Source: Motiliproteus sp036964625
GTDB taxonomy: Bacteria > Pseudomonadota > Gammaproteobacteria > Pseudomonadales > Balneatricaceae
Assembly: GCA_036964625.1 (NCBI GenBank)
Contig: JBALTG010000005.1
Coordinates: 1-64,000 of the forward strand
Direction of reading: 5' to 3'
DNA: 64,000 nt
Shown here: one piece after another, positions 1 through 9,082 of the stretch
Numbering within the stretch: position 1 is the first letter of the stretch
Layout: the number at the start of each line of letters is the position of its first letter
The notes under the pieces: model-generated
Told to the model about the DNA's origin: nothing
Databases searched by the model: none
What the model saw: only the letters and a program-made list of their open reading frames with translations
Translations under genes and position numbers: made by a program

Positions 1-239
1 GCATGCGGATCCGCACAGGGCGTTTCACCTAGAATGGTTTCAGATAACGTCCGGTTTGTGCGCATTCCCGTCGTGACCTCTCGCTCCGATAGGTGTCCGC
101 TATAGGGATCTCCGAAGCTTCACCAGCAGCCTGCTCAGGGTAAAGATGAGCGGCTGCAATGTGTCGCTAGAGGTCTCTTCCCGCATCGGACTGCTACAAC
201 AGCTAACTACGACATAGCCTTTTTTAAGATAGCAAAGCC

Positions 240-1289
240 TTAGACGTTCTTGCGATAGTTCGACGGCTGGCAGCCGGTCCATTTTTTGAACGCTCGACAA
301 AACGCGGCGGGTTCGGCAAAGCCTGTCAGCTGACTCACCTCGTTGATCGATAGGTTTTCCTGCGTCAGTAAGCGAATCGCCTTCTCAGCGCGCACCTGAT
401 CTTTGAGCTGCTGATACGGCGCACCTTCTTCAGCCAAACGACGTCTGAGGGTACGGGCAGACACATGGAGTTGATCTGTAATCAATTCCAGCGGTGGTAA
501 CTGGTTAGATTCGAACTGCATCAGCAACTGCATCACCTGCCATTTTAATGCGTTGCCCTGCTGTAGCCGCCGAAACATGATAGCGGGAGAGTCCTTGATA
601 AAACGGCTCAACTCATCCGGGGAGCGTACCAGCGGCAGGTTCAGTAACTTGCTGTTGAGCGTGTAACCACAGGAGGTTTGATTGAATTCCAGCTTGCCAC
701 CGAACATCAACGGATATTCACGGGCATGGGCGGGCGGCGGGTAGGTGAAGCGGGTAACCTGCGGCTCAAGACGATGTCCCACCAACCAGCTGGAGAAGCG
801 CTGCCAACTGAGTATTAAAAATTCCTGCAGCGTATGGTCGCTGTCCAGCTCGGCATTTTTTAGACTCAGGTTAATATCTAACAGATCATCGCGCTGCTCG
901 AATCCAACCTCCAAATCTTCTCGCAAAATGTGGTAGTGCCGTGTGCTCTGCTTGAGCATGCCACCGAGCGTCTTGCAGTAAAGGACTCGCTCTGCCATCA
1001 GCATAAAGGTGCCTCTCGGGCAGCGCTGCTGACTCAGTCCCATGTGTTCATCATCGGTACATTGCCAGACGGTTCGAATCAACCGGGATATCTGTTGATT
1101 GGTGACTTGTCCGTCTGGGGCCGTGAGTAAATCAACTGGGATTGCCGCCTGTTGCAGCAGCGTTTCTGCTGACCAGCCCAGCCGGACGGCCCCACGAATA
1201 CAGGCTTTGAGGTAGTGGTTGGAAACGGGGAGGGCGCTTAATGTCATATCTATTTGGTTAAAACAGTTTTCTGTCGTATTGGGAGCCAA
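240..1289 (-). CDS. AraC family transcriptional regulator
   Basis: Probable DNA-binding activator of the AraC family with an arabinose-binding-like N-terminal domain. The N-terminal two thirds match the ligand/oligomerisation region of this subfamily. The last ~90 residues form the double helix-turn-helix, with RTLRRRLAEEG in the first HTH and TGFAEPAAFCRAFKKWTG in the second, followed by the PSNYR end. The longest frame starts at a TTG at 1289. An in-frame ATG at 1247 (MTLSALPVS) is more likely, because related proteins in this window begin a few residues before a similar segment. The gene is divergent from the glutathione transferase at 1431, so it may control that gene and the following acyl-CoA genes; this is inferred from position only. 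It is related to the AraC genes near 34 and 37 kb. The family is secure, the effector unknown. Confidence 0.9.
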   Translation of the reverse strand: MAPNTTENCFNQIDMTLSALPVSNHYLKACIRGAVRLGWSAETLLQQAAIPVDLLTAPDGQVTNQQISRLIRTVWQCTDDEHMGLSQQRCPRGTFMLMAERVLYCKTLGGMLKQSTRHYHILREDLEVGFEQRDDLLDINLSLKNAELDSDHTLQEFLILSWQRFSSWLVGHRLEPQVTRFTYPPPAHAREYPLMFGGKLEFNQTSCGYTLNSKLLNLPLVRSPDELSRFIKDSPAIMFRRLQQGNALKWQVMQLLMQFESNQLPPLELITDQLHVSARTLRRRLAEEGAPYQQLKDQVRAEKAIRLLTQENLSINEVSQLTGFAEPAAFCRAFKKWTGCQPSNYRKNV

Positions 1290-1430
1290 TCAGCAAAGAC
1301 TATAACAGAAATAACGCCTGAGGCTGGCCGTTTTTGTCAAACAAGCTGTCCATTATGGTCATAGTTCTGCGGCCCCTCGCTAGAGATACTAACGCTTTGC
1401 AAAAGCCCCCCTGCTGGATAGGAGTTTATT

Positions 1431-2108
1431 ATGACAAACCAGGCCAAGCCAAAACTGTGGCACTGTTATAACGCGCGCTCGCTGCGTCCGTTATGGACCC
1501 TCGAGGAGATGGGGGTCGATTACGACCTGGAGGTGATGCTGTTCCCGCCGCGCTTTCGCCACGACGGCTTCAAAGACCTCAACAACCTGGGCACCGTACC
1601 GTACTTTGTCGATGGCGCTGATGCTGATCAAGTGACCATGACCGAGTCCTCCGGCATCTGCCTGTATCTGGTTGAGCGCTATCAACAACATCAGCTGGGG
1701 CTCAAGCCTGACCACCCTGAATATGGCGACTACCTCAACTGGCTTTTCCAAAGCGATGCCACGTTGACCTTCCCGCAGACAATATTCCTGCGCTACACCT
1801 ATCTGGAAAAGCCAGACAACCGTTTGCCTCAGGTGGCTAGCGATTATGCCAAATGGTTCATCAGCCGCCTGAGCCGGTTGGACAACCACATCAAGGATCG
1901 CCAGTTTCTGTGTGATAACCGCATGACCATCGCCGACATCACCGTTGGCTATGCGCTGCTGCTGGGTGAGTTGCTCGGGCTGTCGGACCGCTACAGCCCG
2001 CAGGTGCAGGCGTATTTAGCACGCTTGAAGGCCCGTCCGGCACTTATCCGCGCCCAGGCGATCGCGCCGGAAACTGATGTATTTAAAGAATTAAGTGCTG
2101 CCAACTAG
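1431..2108 (+). CDS. glutathione S-transferase family protein
   Basis: Cytosolic glutathione transferase, 225 aa, a normal length. The thioredoxin-like N-terminal domain (about residues 8-85) starts with LWHCYNARSLRPLW, where the Ser of NARS is in the position that activates glutathione in bacterial beta/theta-like enzymes. The GTVPYFVD and TESSGICLYLVERY segments make the glutathione site. The all-helical C-terminal domain fills the rest and carries the usual N-capping/ID motif (MTIADITVGYALLLGELLG). An AGGAG ribosome-binding site precedes the ATG. It lies 35 bp before an acyl-CoA dehydrogenase and is probably co-transcribed with it, which suggests detoxification or isomerisation of an intermediate of that pathway. 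The substrate is unknown. Confidence 0.92.
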   Translation: MTNQAKPKLWHCYNARSLRPLWTLEEMGVDYDLEVMLFPPRFRHDGFKDLNNLGTVPYFVDGADADQVTMTESSGICLYLVERYQQHQLGLKPDHPEYGDYLNWLFQSDATLTFPQTIFLRYTYLEKPDNRLPQVASDYAKWFISRLSRLDNHIKDRQFLCDNRMTIADITVGYALLLGELLGLSDRYSPQVQAYLARLKARPALIRAQAIAPETDVFKELSAAN

Positions 2109-2143
2109 TCGCTAAATAATACTTAAAAGTAAGAGATCCCCCT

Positions 2144-3319
2144 ATGACCAACCTAGAAAACTACGGCTTCGATAACGAACTGCAACAAGTCTACGACATG
2201 GTGTGGAACTACTCCCGCGAGGAACTCCACCCGCTGTGGCCGAAGATGGATGAAGAGGACTGGTTCCCCAACGAAGAGTTTCGCAAGCTTAGCGAGATCG
2301 GCCTGCTGGGTATCACCGCACCGGAACAGTTCGGTGGTGCAGGCATGGATGAAGTGGCGCAGATTATGGCCGCCGAAGCGATGTCCTACTGGAACCACAC
2401 CATGTGCGCCAACTATCTGGCCCACGACAACCTGTGCGTCAACAACCTGCTGCGCAACGGCAACGACGATATCAAACAGCGTTTCGTGACCCGCCTGGCG
2501 GACGGTTCCGCGATCGGCTGCCTGGGTATCACCGAGCCAGGCGCCGGTTCTGATGCACTGGGTAGCATGAAAACCACGGCGGTACGCGACGGCGATGATT
2601 ACATCATCAACGGTCGCAAGATGTTTATCACCAACGGCCCCTGCGCCGATATCATCATGATCTACGCCAAGACAAACCCGGAACTGGGTGCTCACGGCAT
2701 CTCCGCGTTCGTATTAGACGCCGACACCCCGGGGTTCTCGGTTGCCCAAAAACTGCCGAAGATGGGCTGGAAGGGCTCCGAAACCGGCGAACTGGTGTTC
2801 GATAACTGCCGCGTGCCAGCCGCCAACCGGGTCGGCGAAGAAAACAAGGGCGTCGCCATCGTCATGAGCGGCTTGAATATCGAACGAGTCGCTATCGCTG
2901 CCAATGCGCTGGGTATGGCTCAGCGTGCACTGGATATCTCGGTAGAATACGCCAAAGACCGGGTCCAATTTAACAAGCCTATCGCCTCCTTCCAGATGGT
3001 TCAGTCGATGCTGGCCGATATGTACACCGGTGTCGAAACCATGCGCAGCTTTGTCTACCAACTCACCAAAGAAATTGCCGAAATGAAAGAGGGCGAAGGC
3101 GGCCGTGGCGAGATCCACAAGCGTAGCGCAGCCTGTGTACTGCATTGCGGTCGTACCCTAATGCAAATTTTGGACATGGGCGTTCAAATCCATGGCGGCA
3201 TGGGTTTCATCACCGAGTCCGAGATCAACTGGCTATACCGCTCCGGTAAAGTCTATGAAATTGGCGCCGGCACCAATGAAATTCGCAAAGTGATTATTGC
3301 TGGCGAGTTGCTGAAATAA
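2144..3319 (+). CDS. acyl-CoA dehydrogenase (isovaleryl-CoA dehydrogenase-like)
   Basis: FAD-dependent alpha,beta-dehydrogenation of an acyl-CoA, 391 aa. The family signatures are present: GITEPGAGSDALGSMKTTA for FAD/substrate binding (about 128-146), FITNG (161-165), and the C-terminal IHGGMGF. The C-terminal loop reads YEIGAGTNEIRK, so the glutamate used by medium-chain enzymes (YEG) is absent. Instead Glu247 sits in GLNIER on helix G, the position of the catalytic base of isovaleryl-CoA dehydrogenase. This favours a branched or short acyl substrate; that is an inference from the family. It is followed at 3487 by an acyl-CoA ligase and is closely similar to the dehydrogenase at 6110. Confidence 0.94.
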   Translation: MTNLENYGFDNELQQVYDMVWNYSREELHPLWPKMDEEDWFPNEEFRKLSEIGLLGITAPEQFGGAGMDEVAQIMAAEAMSYWNHTMCANYLAHDNLCVNNLLRNGNDDIKQRFVTRLADGSAIGCLGITEPGAGSDALGSMKTTAVRDGDDYIINGRKMFITNGPCADIIMIYAKTNPELGAHGISAFVLDADTPGFSVAQKLPKMGWKGSETGELVFDNCRVPAANRVGEENKGVAIVMSGLNIERVAIAANALGMAQRALDISVEYAKDRVQFNKPIASFQMVQSMLADMYTGVETMRSFVYQLTKEIAEMKEGEGGRGEIHKRSAACVLHCGRTLMQILDMGVQIHGGMGFITESEINWLYRSGKVYEIGAGTNEIRKVIIAGELLK

Positions 3320-3321
3320 CC

Positions 3322-3368
3322 GCACCGATAAACGCTTAATCGGCAGAGGCTGGGTAGGCGTTTTTTTG
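3322..3368 (+). terminator. possible terminator after acyl-CoA dehydrogenase
   Basis: A CCGAT/ATCGG hairpin lies immediately after the stop codon. A longer AACGC/GCGTT pairing is followed by a run of seven T. The loop of the longer hairpin is large, so this is a weak candidate. If real it would partly separate the dehydrogenase from the ligase at 3487. Confidence 0.35.
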
Positions 3369-3486
3369 CTAATTAAACAATAATATTGACGATAGTTAGG
3401 GCCTACCAAACGCTAATGCAGAGCTAACGAAGCATGTCGTACCGCCCGTAACCGATCTGCTCAACCCTAATAATAAATAGAGGCGT

Positions 3487-5043
3487 ATGATGAACAGCAC
3501 ACCAATTTCCGCACTCAGTTCCACGATCGGCACCGGCATCGCCCAGATCTTGCATCGCCGCGCGAGCCTGTCACCCGACAACAAGGCGCTCAGCTTTGAA
3601 GACCAGACACTGACCTATGCCCAGCTGTCAGATCGCGTCAAGCGATTGGCTGCCGCACTACAGAGCAATGGCGTTGAAGCAGGTCAGGTGGTGGGGTTTC
3701 TGGGGATGAACCACGGTGCCTTGCTGGAAACCCTGTTTGCCGCATCCAGCATCGGTGCGATCTTCCTGCCGCTCAATTTCCGCCTGACCGGCAAAGAGAT
3801 CAGCTTTATCGTCAACGATGCTAACATCAACACCCTGCTGGTTGATGATGCGCTATACCCCACGATCGATCCGATTCGTGCTGACCTGTGCTGCACCACC
3901 TACATCGGCGTGGAAAGCGCAATGGCTGGGGATCTGCTCTATAGCAATCTGCTCCGTCAACATCAGCCGATCATCGAATGCCATCCCACCGACCCCGACG
4001 AGACGGCGGTGTTGATGTATACCTCGGGGACCACCGGGCTGCCAAAGGGGGTGATGCTGACGCATAACAACCTCAACTGGAGCACGCTGAATATGACGAT
4101 AGAGATCAGCTTCCTGGAATCAGATGTCAACCTGATCACCGCGCCGCTGTTCCATATTGGCGGGCTCAATGTGACCACCCTGGGTACCTTCTATGCGGGC
4201 GGGCATGTAGTCGTGATGAAGTCGTTTGACCCCGTCGCCGTGTTGCAACTGATCGAAACCCAACGGGTCAGCACGATGTTTGGTGCACCGACGATGTTTC
4301 AATTTATGGCGCAACAACCGCAATTTGCCACGACGGATCTATCCTCCGTGCGTGTATTTATGGTCGGTGCGGCGCCGGTACCCAAACCGTTGCTTGATAT
4401 TTACAATGCGCGCGACATCTACCTGTGCCATGCATATGGCCTGACAGAGACCGCGCCGCTGGTGTTGATCCTGGGAGCCCAGTACCGCAACAGTAAAATT
4501 GGCTCGGCAGGCAAGCCACCTCTGTTTACCGATGTCCGGCTGGTCGATGTTAACAACCAGCCGGTCGCTGTGGGCGAGAAAGGCGAGATTGTGGTCCGGG
4601 GCCCCAACGTCATGAAGGGCTATCTAAATCGCCCCGATGACATGAAAAAAACCATCGATGAGCAGGGTTGGTTTCACAGCGGAGATATCGCCTATCAAGA
4701 TGAAGACGGCTTTTTCTATATCTGCGATCGTCTGAAAGACATGATTATCAGCGGCGGTGAAAATGTCTACCCGGCAGAGGTTGAGAGTGTTTTCACTGGC
4801 CACGATGCGATCGCCGAGGTCGCGGTGATCGGGATGTCTGACGAAAAATGGGGTGAAGCGGTCACCGCCATCGTGACGCTGCATGAAGATAAAACACTGA
4901 CCCTCGAAGAGCTGCGCGACTATGGCGCCAAGTATCTGGCCCGTTACAAACTGCCCCTGCACCTACACATCGTCGACCAGTTGCCTCGCAACCCGGCCGG
5001 TAAGCTGCTTAAATTTGAACTGAGAAAGCGTTATAGCCAGTAG
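3487..5043 (+). CDS. AMP-dependent acyl-CoA synthetase/ligase
   Basis: Adenylate-forming enzyme of the ANL superfamily that activates a carboxylic acid to an acyl-AMP and then to acyl-CoA. Length 518 aa, usual for medium/long-chain fatty acid:CoA ligases. The P-loop-like A3 motif YTSGTTGLPKG is at about 178-188, AYGLTETAP is the A5 motif, and HSGDIAYQDEDGFFYICDR followed by KDMIISGGENVYP gives the A7/A8 hinge. The C-terminal PAGKLLK lysine motif (A10) is present. Two adjacent ATG codons (3487 and 3490) follow a GAGG-containing leader; either could start. It pairs with the dehydrogenase upstream, so both probably act on the same acid. The acid cannot be told from sequence. Confidence 0.94.
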   Translation: MMNSTPISALSSTIGTGIAQILHRRASLSPDNKALSFEDQTLTYAQLSDRVKRLAAALQSNGVEAGQVVGFLGMNHGALLETLFAASSIGAIFLPLNFRLTGKEISFIVNDANINTLLVDDALYPTIDPIRADLCCTTYIGVESAMAGDLLYSNLLRQHQPIIECHPTDPDETAVLMYTSGTTGLPKGVMLTHNNLNWSTLNMTIEISFLESDVNLITAPLFHIGGLNVTTLGTFYAGGHVVVMKSFDPVAVLQLIETQRVSTMFGAPTMFQFMAQQPQFATTDLSSVRVFMVGAAPVPKPLLDIYNARDIYLCHAYGLTETAPLVLILGAQYRNSKIGSAGKPPLFTDVRLVDVNNQPVAVGEKGEIVVRGPNVMKGYLNRPDDMKKTIDEQGWFHSGDIAYQDEDGFFYICDRLKDMIISGGENVYPAEVESVFTGHDAIAEVAVIGMSDEKWGEAVTAIVTLHEDKTLTLEELRDYGAKYLARYKLPLHLHIVDQLPRNPAGKLLKFELRKRYSQ

Positions 5044-5135
5044 TTGGTTTGGCTGTGGTCTTTAAGATCGGTTTGACCTCGTACCGCTTCGGACTGCAAG
5101 ATGTGAGGCCAGATCTTTTTTAGTGCGGGACGCAT

Positions 5136-5966
5136 ATGCCCTTATCCAAACCGCAGAACATCTTTGGTCGTCTGGTTAAATTCTGGCGCCAGTCGTTTGC
5201 ACTAAGCCAGGAAGAACTGGCTTACCGGCTAGGCGTCTCAACCCGTCATCTGAGCTTTCTCGAGTGCGGTCGTGCACGCCCCAATCGCGAGTTGGTATTG
5301 GCGCTGGTGGATAAGCTAGGGTTAGGCATCAGGGACTGCAACAACCTTTTGAATGCTGCCGGACTATCACCCGAACCGGTCAGCGTCGATCTGGAGGGCA
5401 GCGACGATAGCAGTCTGCGCTTACGCGAATACCTCAAACAGAGCCTGGCGGCCTTCGGCCCCTATCCCGCGTCGATCAACGACATCCTCGGCAATATCCG
5501 GATGGTTAACCAGCCCTGGTTGGCGGCGATGGCCCCCTATCTGGCAGATATCCCCTACAACTATCACCATCTGTTTCTCAGCCCCAACGGTGCCCGCCCC
5601 CAGCTGGCCAACTGGGAGTCATTGGCACGGGTCCTGCTCCTGGCACTGCAGCAGGAGGTGATCATTACCGGCGACCCGGAGCAGGAAACGCTGTTGGCTG
5701 AACTGTTAGCCTACCCTGGGATCCCCAAAGACTGGGCCATCAGTATCGATCGCAGCCGGTTACAGTTAGCCCTGCCGCTACACCTCTGCCTCGATAATGG
5801 AGAATTGGCGAAATTCGAACTGCTGATGCATAAGATCGCAGCCAACCCGCCCGAGATGAAGCCCCGTCTGATGATCAGCGTGTTGATGCCCGCCAACCCC
5901 GCGGCTCGGGACTTTATCGAACAGCTTCCCAAGCAACCTCCGACAGCTCACCCATTGCTCGCTTAG
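5136..5966 (+). CDS. XRE-family regulator with MmyB-like ligand domain
   Basis: Transcriptional regulator of 276 aa. The N-terminal Cro/C1-type helix-turn-helix spans about residues 10-65 (QEELAYRLGVSTRHLSFLECGRA). The remaining ~180 residues match the MmyB-like ligand-binding domain, which in structurally studied relatives is PAS-like and binds a fatty acid-like ligand (family knowledge). The PWLAAMAPYLADIPYNYHHLFL segment is typical of the domain start. It sits between two ligase/dehydrogenase modules on the same strand. Control of those genes by an acyl ligand is a reasonable inference but no operator was identified. Confidence 0.88.
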   Translation: MPLSKPQNIFGRLVKFWRQSFALSQEELAYRLGVSTRHLSFLECGRARPNRELVLALVDKLGLGIRDCNNLLNAAGLSPEPVSVDLEGSDDSSLRLREYLKQSLAAFGPYPASINDILGNIRMVNQPWLAAMAPYLADIPYNYHHLFLSPNGARPQLANWESLARVLLLALQQEVIITGDPEQETLLAELLAYPGIPKDWAISIDRSRLQLALPLHLCLDNGELAKFELLMHKIAANPPEMKPRLMISVLMPANPAARDFIEQLPKQPPTAHPLLA

Positions 5967-5972
5967 AAAGCT

Positions 5973-5993
5973 CCATTACCGGTTGGGTAATGG
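5973..5993. repeat. perfect 8-bp palindrome CCATTACC-N5-GGTAATGG
   Basis: Eight-base perfect arms separated by five bases lie 6 bp after the XRE gene and upstream of the second dehydrogenase. There is no T-run, so it is not a standard intrinsic terminator. It may be an RNA hairpin or an operator for the neighbouring regulator; nothing distinguishes these. Confidence 0.4.
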
Positions 5994-6109
5994 ATTAAAA
6001 CGCACCACTCACCGACAGTAGATTTTTAATCTATTTGGAAGGCCTACCCAAGCCGGGTGAGCCCGACCAACCCTCGTAGTCAAAAATAAACCGTTGAGGA
6101 GTATTACGC

Positions 6110-7279
6110 GTGAGCAATGCATTCAAGCTAGACGAAGACTACCAGATGATTTATGACGCGGCAGACAAATTTGCCCGTGAGCAGCTGCTGCCGATCGCCG
6201 GTAAGATGGATGACGAAGAGTCCTGGCCTGAAAACTTGTTTCCGATGCTGGGCCGTGAAGGTTATTTAGGCGTTACCGTCCCCGAAGAACTGGGCGGTGC
6301 CGGCATGGATGAGATGGCTCAAGCCTTGGTCGCCAAAGCCTTTTCGAAATATAACCCGGCAGTGGGTTTGAGTGTGCTTGCGCATGACAACCTGTGCCTG
6401 AATAACATTTTACGTAATGCTAATGACGAGCAGCGTAAAAAATACATTCCGGGGATGGCCAATGGCACCTTGGTCGGCGCACTAGGCCTGACCGAGCCTG
6501 GTGCCGGTTCTGATGCACTGGGCAGCATGAAGACCACCGCTCGCCGAGAAGGCGACCACTATATTCTCAACGGCAGCAAGATATTTATCACCAACGGACC
6601 GATTGCCGACGTCGTCCTCGTCTATGCAAAAACAGCCCCAGAGAAGGGCGCCCACGGTATCTCGGCCTTTATCGTTGAGAAAGACTTCCCCGGTTTTGCC
6701 GTTGCACAAAAACTGATCAAGATGGGCTGTCGCGGTAGCCAGACCGCTGAGCTGGTGTTTACCGACTGCAAAGTTCCGCTAGAAAACCTGATCGGTGAGG
6801 AGAATAACGGCGTTGCGATCACCATGAGCGGGCTGGATATTGAGCGCGCAGTGGCAAGTTTTATGTGCCTGGGTATGGCATCGCGCGGCCTGGAATTGTC
6901 GATCGACTATGCCAAGGAGCGACAGCAGTTTAATCGCCCCATCGCCTCTTTTCAGCTCGTACAGGGCATGCTGGCCGATATGTACACCAAGCTAGAAGCA
7001 TCACGGCTATTAGCCTACAGCGTCATGACGGACTGTTGCGGCCTCGAAGAAGGCGGTGGCGGTCGTGGAGAGATCCATAAGCGAACCGCTGCGGCAATCA
7101 TGTTTGCCGCCAACTCCTGTAGCCAAATACTCAATGATGCCGTGCAGATCCACGGCGGCAACGGCTATATGTGGGAGATGGAAATCAACCGTCTTTATCG
7201 TGCCAGTAAATTACTCGAAATTGGCGCGGGTACTACCGAAGTTCGAAAAATCATTATCGCTGGCGAACTGTTGAAGTAA
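6110..7279 (+). CDS. acyl-CoA dehydrogenase (isovaleryl-CoA dehydrogenase-like)
   Basis: Second dehydrogenase of the same subfamily as the one at 2144, 389 aa, starting at GTG after TTGAGGAG. It has LGLTEPGAGSDALGSMKTTA, FITNG and IHGGNGY. The C-terminal loop is LEIGAGTTEVRK, and the likely catalytic base is Glu245 in GLDIER on helix G, the arrangement known for isovaleryl-CoA dehydrogenase. The two copies share long identical stretches, so they look like a duplication with later divergence. The ligase at 7426 follows, giving a second dehydrogenase/ligase pair. Different chain length or branching specificity between the two pairs is possible but not visible. Confidence 0.94.
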   Translation: MSNAFKLDEDYQMIYDAADKFAREQLLPIAGKMDDEESWPENLFPMLGREGYLGVTVPEELGGAGMDEMAQALVAKAFSKYNPAVGLSVLAHDNLCLNNILRNANDEQRKKYIPGMANGTLVGALGLTEPGAGSDALGSMKTTARREGDHYILNGSKIFITNGPIADVVLVYAKTAPEKGAHGISAFIVEKDFPGFAVAQKLIKMGCRGSQTAELVFTDCKVPLENLIGEENNGVAITMSGLDIERAVASFMCLGMASRGLELSIDYAKERQQFNRPIASFQLVQGMLADMYTKLEASRLLAYSVMTDCCGLEEGGGGRGEIHKRTAAAIMFAANSCSQILNDAVQIHGGNGYMWEMEINRLYRASKLLEIGAGTTEVRKIIIAGELLK

Positions 7280-7341
7280 TCCCGCAACCCAGTAATTCCC
7301 TACAACAATAATTAGATGGGAGCCTGTTAAGAAGTTGAGCA

Positions 7342-7386
7342 CGCCTGACACCACCCTTTTTTTGGAACAGGGATTGGCGTCAGGCG
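7342..7386. repeat. inverted repeat in the leader of the second ligase
   Basis: CGCCTGACACC and GGCGTCAGGCG form 11-base arms with one mismatch around a 23-base loop that contains a T-run. It lies 40 bp before the ligase start at 7426. It could be a transcript hairpin or a remnant of a small repeat; the function is unknown. Confidence 0.4.
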
Positions 7387-7425
7387 AGCGACACTGCAAG
7401 CGCTCATCGGACAAAGGAATGACGT

Positions 7426-9015
7426 ATGCAGCACGATTGTGAAAAATTAAATCGGAATCTTATCGAACGCCTCGCCGCCGGCGATATCCTGCGCAACCGC
7501 TCACGTGACTCAGGTGGGCATGATGCCATTGTCGAATTTATCGACGGCAAGCGGATTGCCACTAGCTATCGCCAGCTCAACCAACGGGTCAATCAACTGG
7601 TCCGCGGTTTGCGCACTCAGGGTTTAAGCCAAGGTGACCGGCTGGCGCTGCTGTGCAGTAACACCGCTGAATTTGTTACCGTTGCCTTTGCCTGCTACAA
7701 GGCGGGCATGGTGCTGGTACCGGTTAATTATTTGCAAACGGTCGAGGACGTTCGTTATAACCTCGAACATGCCGAAGTCAAAGCGGTTATCTACCAGGAA
7801 ACACTTTCTGAGACCGCCCTTCAAGCCAGCGCGGCGCTCGATCAAGTACAAACACGGGTGGTGATCGGCGAACCCTCCGAGCCAACAAGCATCACCCTGG
7901 AGTCACTGATCTCCGGCCAGGATGACGCCGAGATCGAAGATATCATCATCGATGACCGTGATGTCGCCACGCTGCTATACACCAGCGGTACCACCTCCCG
8001 TCCCAAGGGCGTGGAAACCTCGCACAAGTCGCTCTATGTCACCAGTCTGAGCAGCTCACTGAGTTTTAATTACCAGCGCCATCACCGTCAGTTCAGTGTG
8101 TTGCCGCTATTTCATTGCGCCGCTTGGTCCTTCGGAATGATGACCCTGCAACTGGGTGGTGCACTGGTGCTGCAAAACCAATTCAACCCGCAGACCACGA
8201 TCGACCTGTTCCAGGCAGAAAAAATATCCAGTGCGCTGCTGCTGCCGATGATGTGGCGGGCACTACTCAAAGTCCCCGGTATTGAGCAGGCCGAGTTTCC
8301 CGCCTTAACGCAGGCTACCTACGGCATGGCGCCGATGGATGCCAATTCGCTGGAACAATTACGAACAGCCTTTGGTTGTAATTTTGACCTGGGCAGCGGC
8401 CAGTCTGAATTTACGCCGGTGACCACTGTTTTCTATGACGGTACGGAAACCGAATTCAGCGGCGCTAATTATTGGGGGATCCCTACCTTCACGACTCAAC
8501 AAGCGATCATCGATGATGAGGGTAACGAAGTGGCACAAGGCGAGCAGGGCGAGATCTGCTGGCGCGGCCCGCAGGTGATGAACGGCTATCTGAAAAACGA
8601 CCAGGCCAGCAAAGAGGCCCGTCTGTTCGGCTGGCACCACTCCAGTGACTTGGGAATGATCGATTGTCACGGTCAGCTAGTATTTGTCGACCGCAAAAAA
8701 GACATGATCAAGTCCGGCGGTGAAAACGTCGCCTCCTGCAAGGTTGAAAAAGCGCTGCTGAATATCCCAGGCGTTGCCCAGGCGGCGGTGTTCGGTGTCG
8801 TCCATCCGCACTGGATCGAAGCGGTCTGTGCCTCGGTCATCCTGGATCCGGGTTCGGATCTGGACGAGGCTGACATCATCGAAGCCTGTAAGCAGGAGCT
8901 GGGGGGATTCCAAGTACCTAAACGGGTCTTTATTGAGGAGCGGCTACCCTGTACCGCCACCGGTAAAATTCAGAAACCGCACCTGCGTAGCCAGTATAAA
9001 GATCTGTTTGTCTAA
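7426..9015 (+). CDS. AMP-dependent acyl-CoA synthetase/ligase
   Basis: ANL-superfamily acid:CoA ligase, 529 aa. The A3 motif is YTSGTTSRPKGVETSH, with Ser-Arg in place of the more usual Gly-Leu. The A5-like region has GSGQSEFTP rather than a YGxTE motif, which is a notable deviation near the adenylate site. HHSSDLGMIDCHGQLVFVDRK and KDMIKSGGENVAS provide the hinge and A8 loop, and ATGKIQK holds the C-terminal catalytic lysine. An AAAGGA ribosome-binding site precedes the ATG. It pairs with the dehydrogenase upstream. The altered A5 motif suggests an atypical acyl pocket; the substrate is unassigned. Confidence 0.93.
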   Translation: MQHDCEKLNRNLIERLAAGDILRNRSRDSGGHDAIVEFIDGKRIATSYRQLNQRVNQLVRGLRTQGLSQGDRLALLCSNTAEFVTVAFACYKAGMVLVPVNYLQTVEDVRYNLEHAEVKAVIYQETLSETALQASAALDQVQTRVVIGEPSEPTSITLESLISGQDDAEIEDIIIDDRDVATLLYTSGTTSRPKGVETSHKSLYVTSLSSSLSFNYQRHHRQFSVLPLFHCAAWSFGMMTLQLGGALVLQNQFNPQTTIDLFQAEKISSALLLPMMWRALLKVPGIEQAEFPALTQATYGMAPMDANSLEQLRTAFGCNFDLGSGQSEFTPVTTVFYDGTETEFSGANYWGIPTFTTQQAIIDDEGNEVAQGEQGEICWRGPQVMNGYLKNDQASKEARLFGWHHSSDLGMIDCHGQLVFVDRKKDMIKSGGENVASCKVEKALLNIPGVAQAAVFGVVHPHWIEAVCASVILDPGSDLDEADIIEACKQELGGFQVPKRVFIEERLPCTATGKIQKPHLRSQYKDLFV

Positions 9016-9034
9016 CGAAACCCACGGCCTGGCA

Positions 9035-9060
9035 GTCACCGCCTAACCTGGCGGTGGCGA
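9035..9060. terminator. hairpin between convergent genes
   Basis: CACCGCC and GGCGGTG form a 7-bp GC-rich stem with a 6-base loop, midway between the ligase stop and the convergent tetR stop. There is no U-tract, so its role as a bidirectional terminator is only suggested by position. Confidence 0.35.
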
Positions 9061-9082
9061 CTAGGCCTGTATCATTGCTGTA

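Noticed and set aside
1..239. Possible gene at the left edge
   Set aside because: Only a 66-codon minus-strand frame overlapping the AraC stop; no motif or codon pattern supports it.
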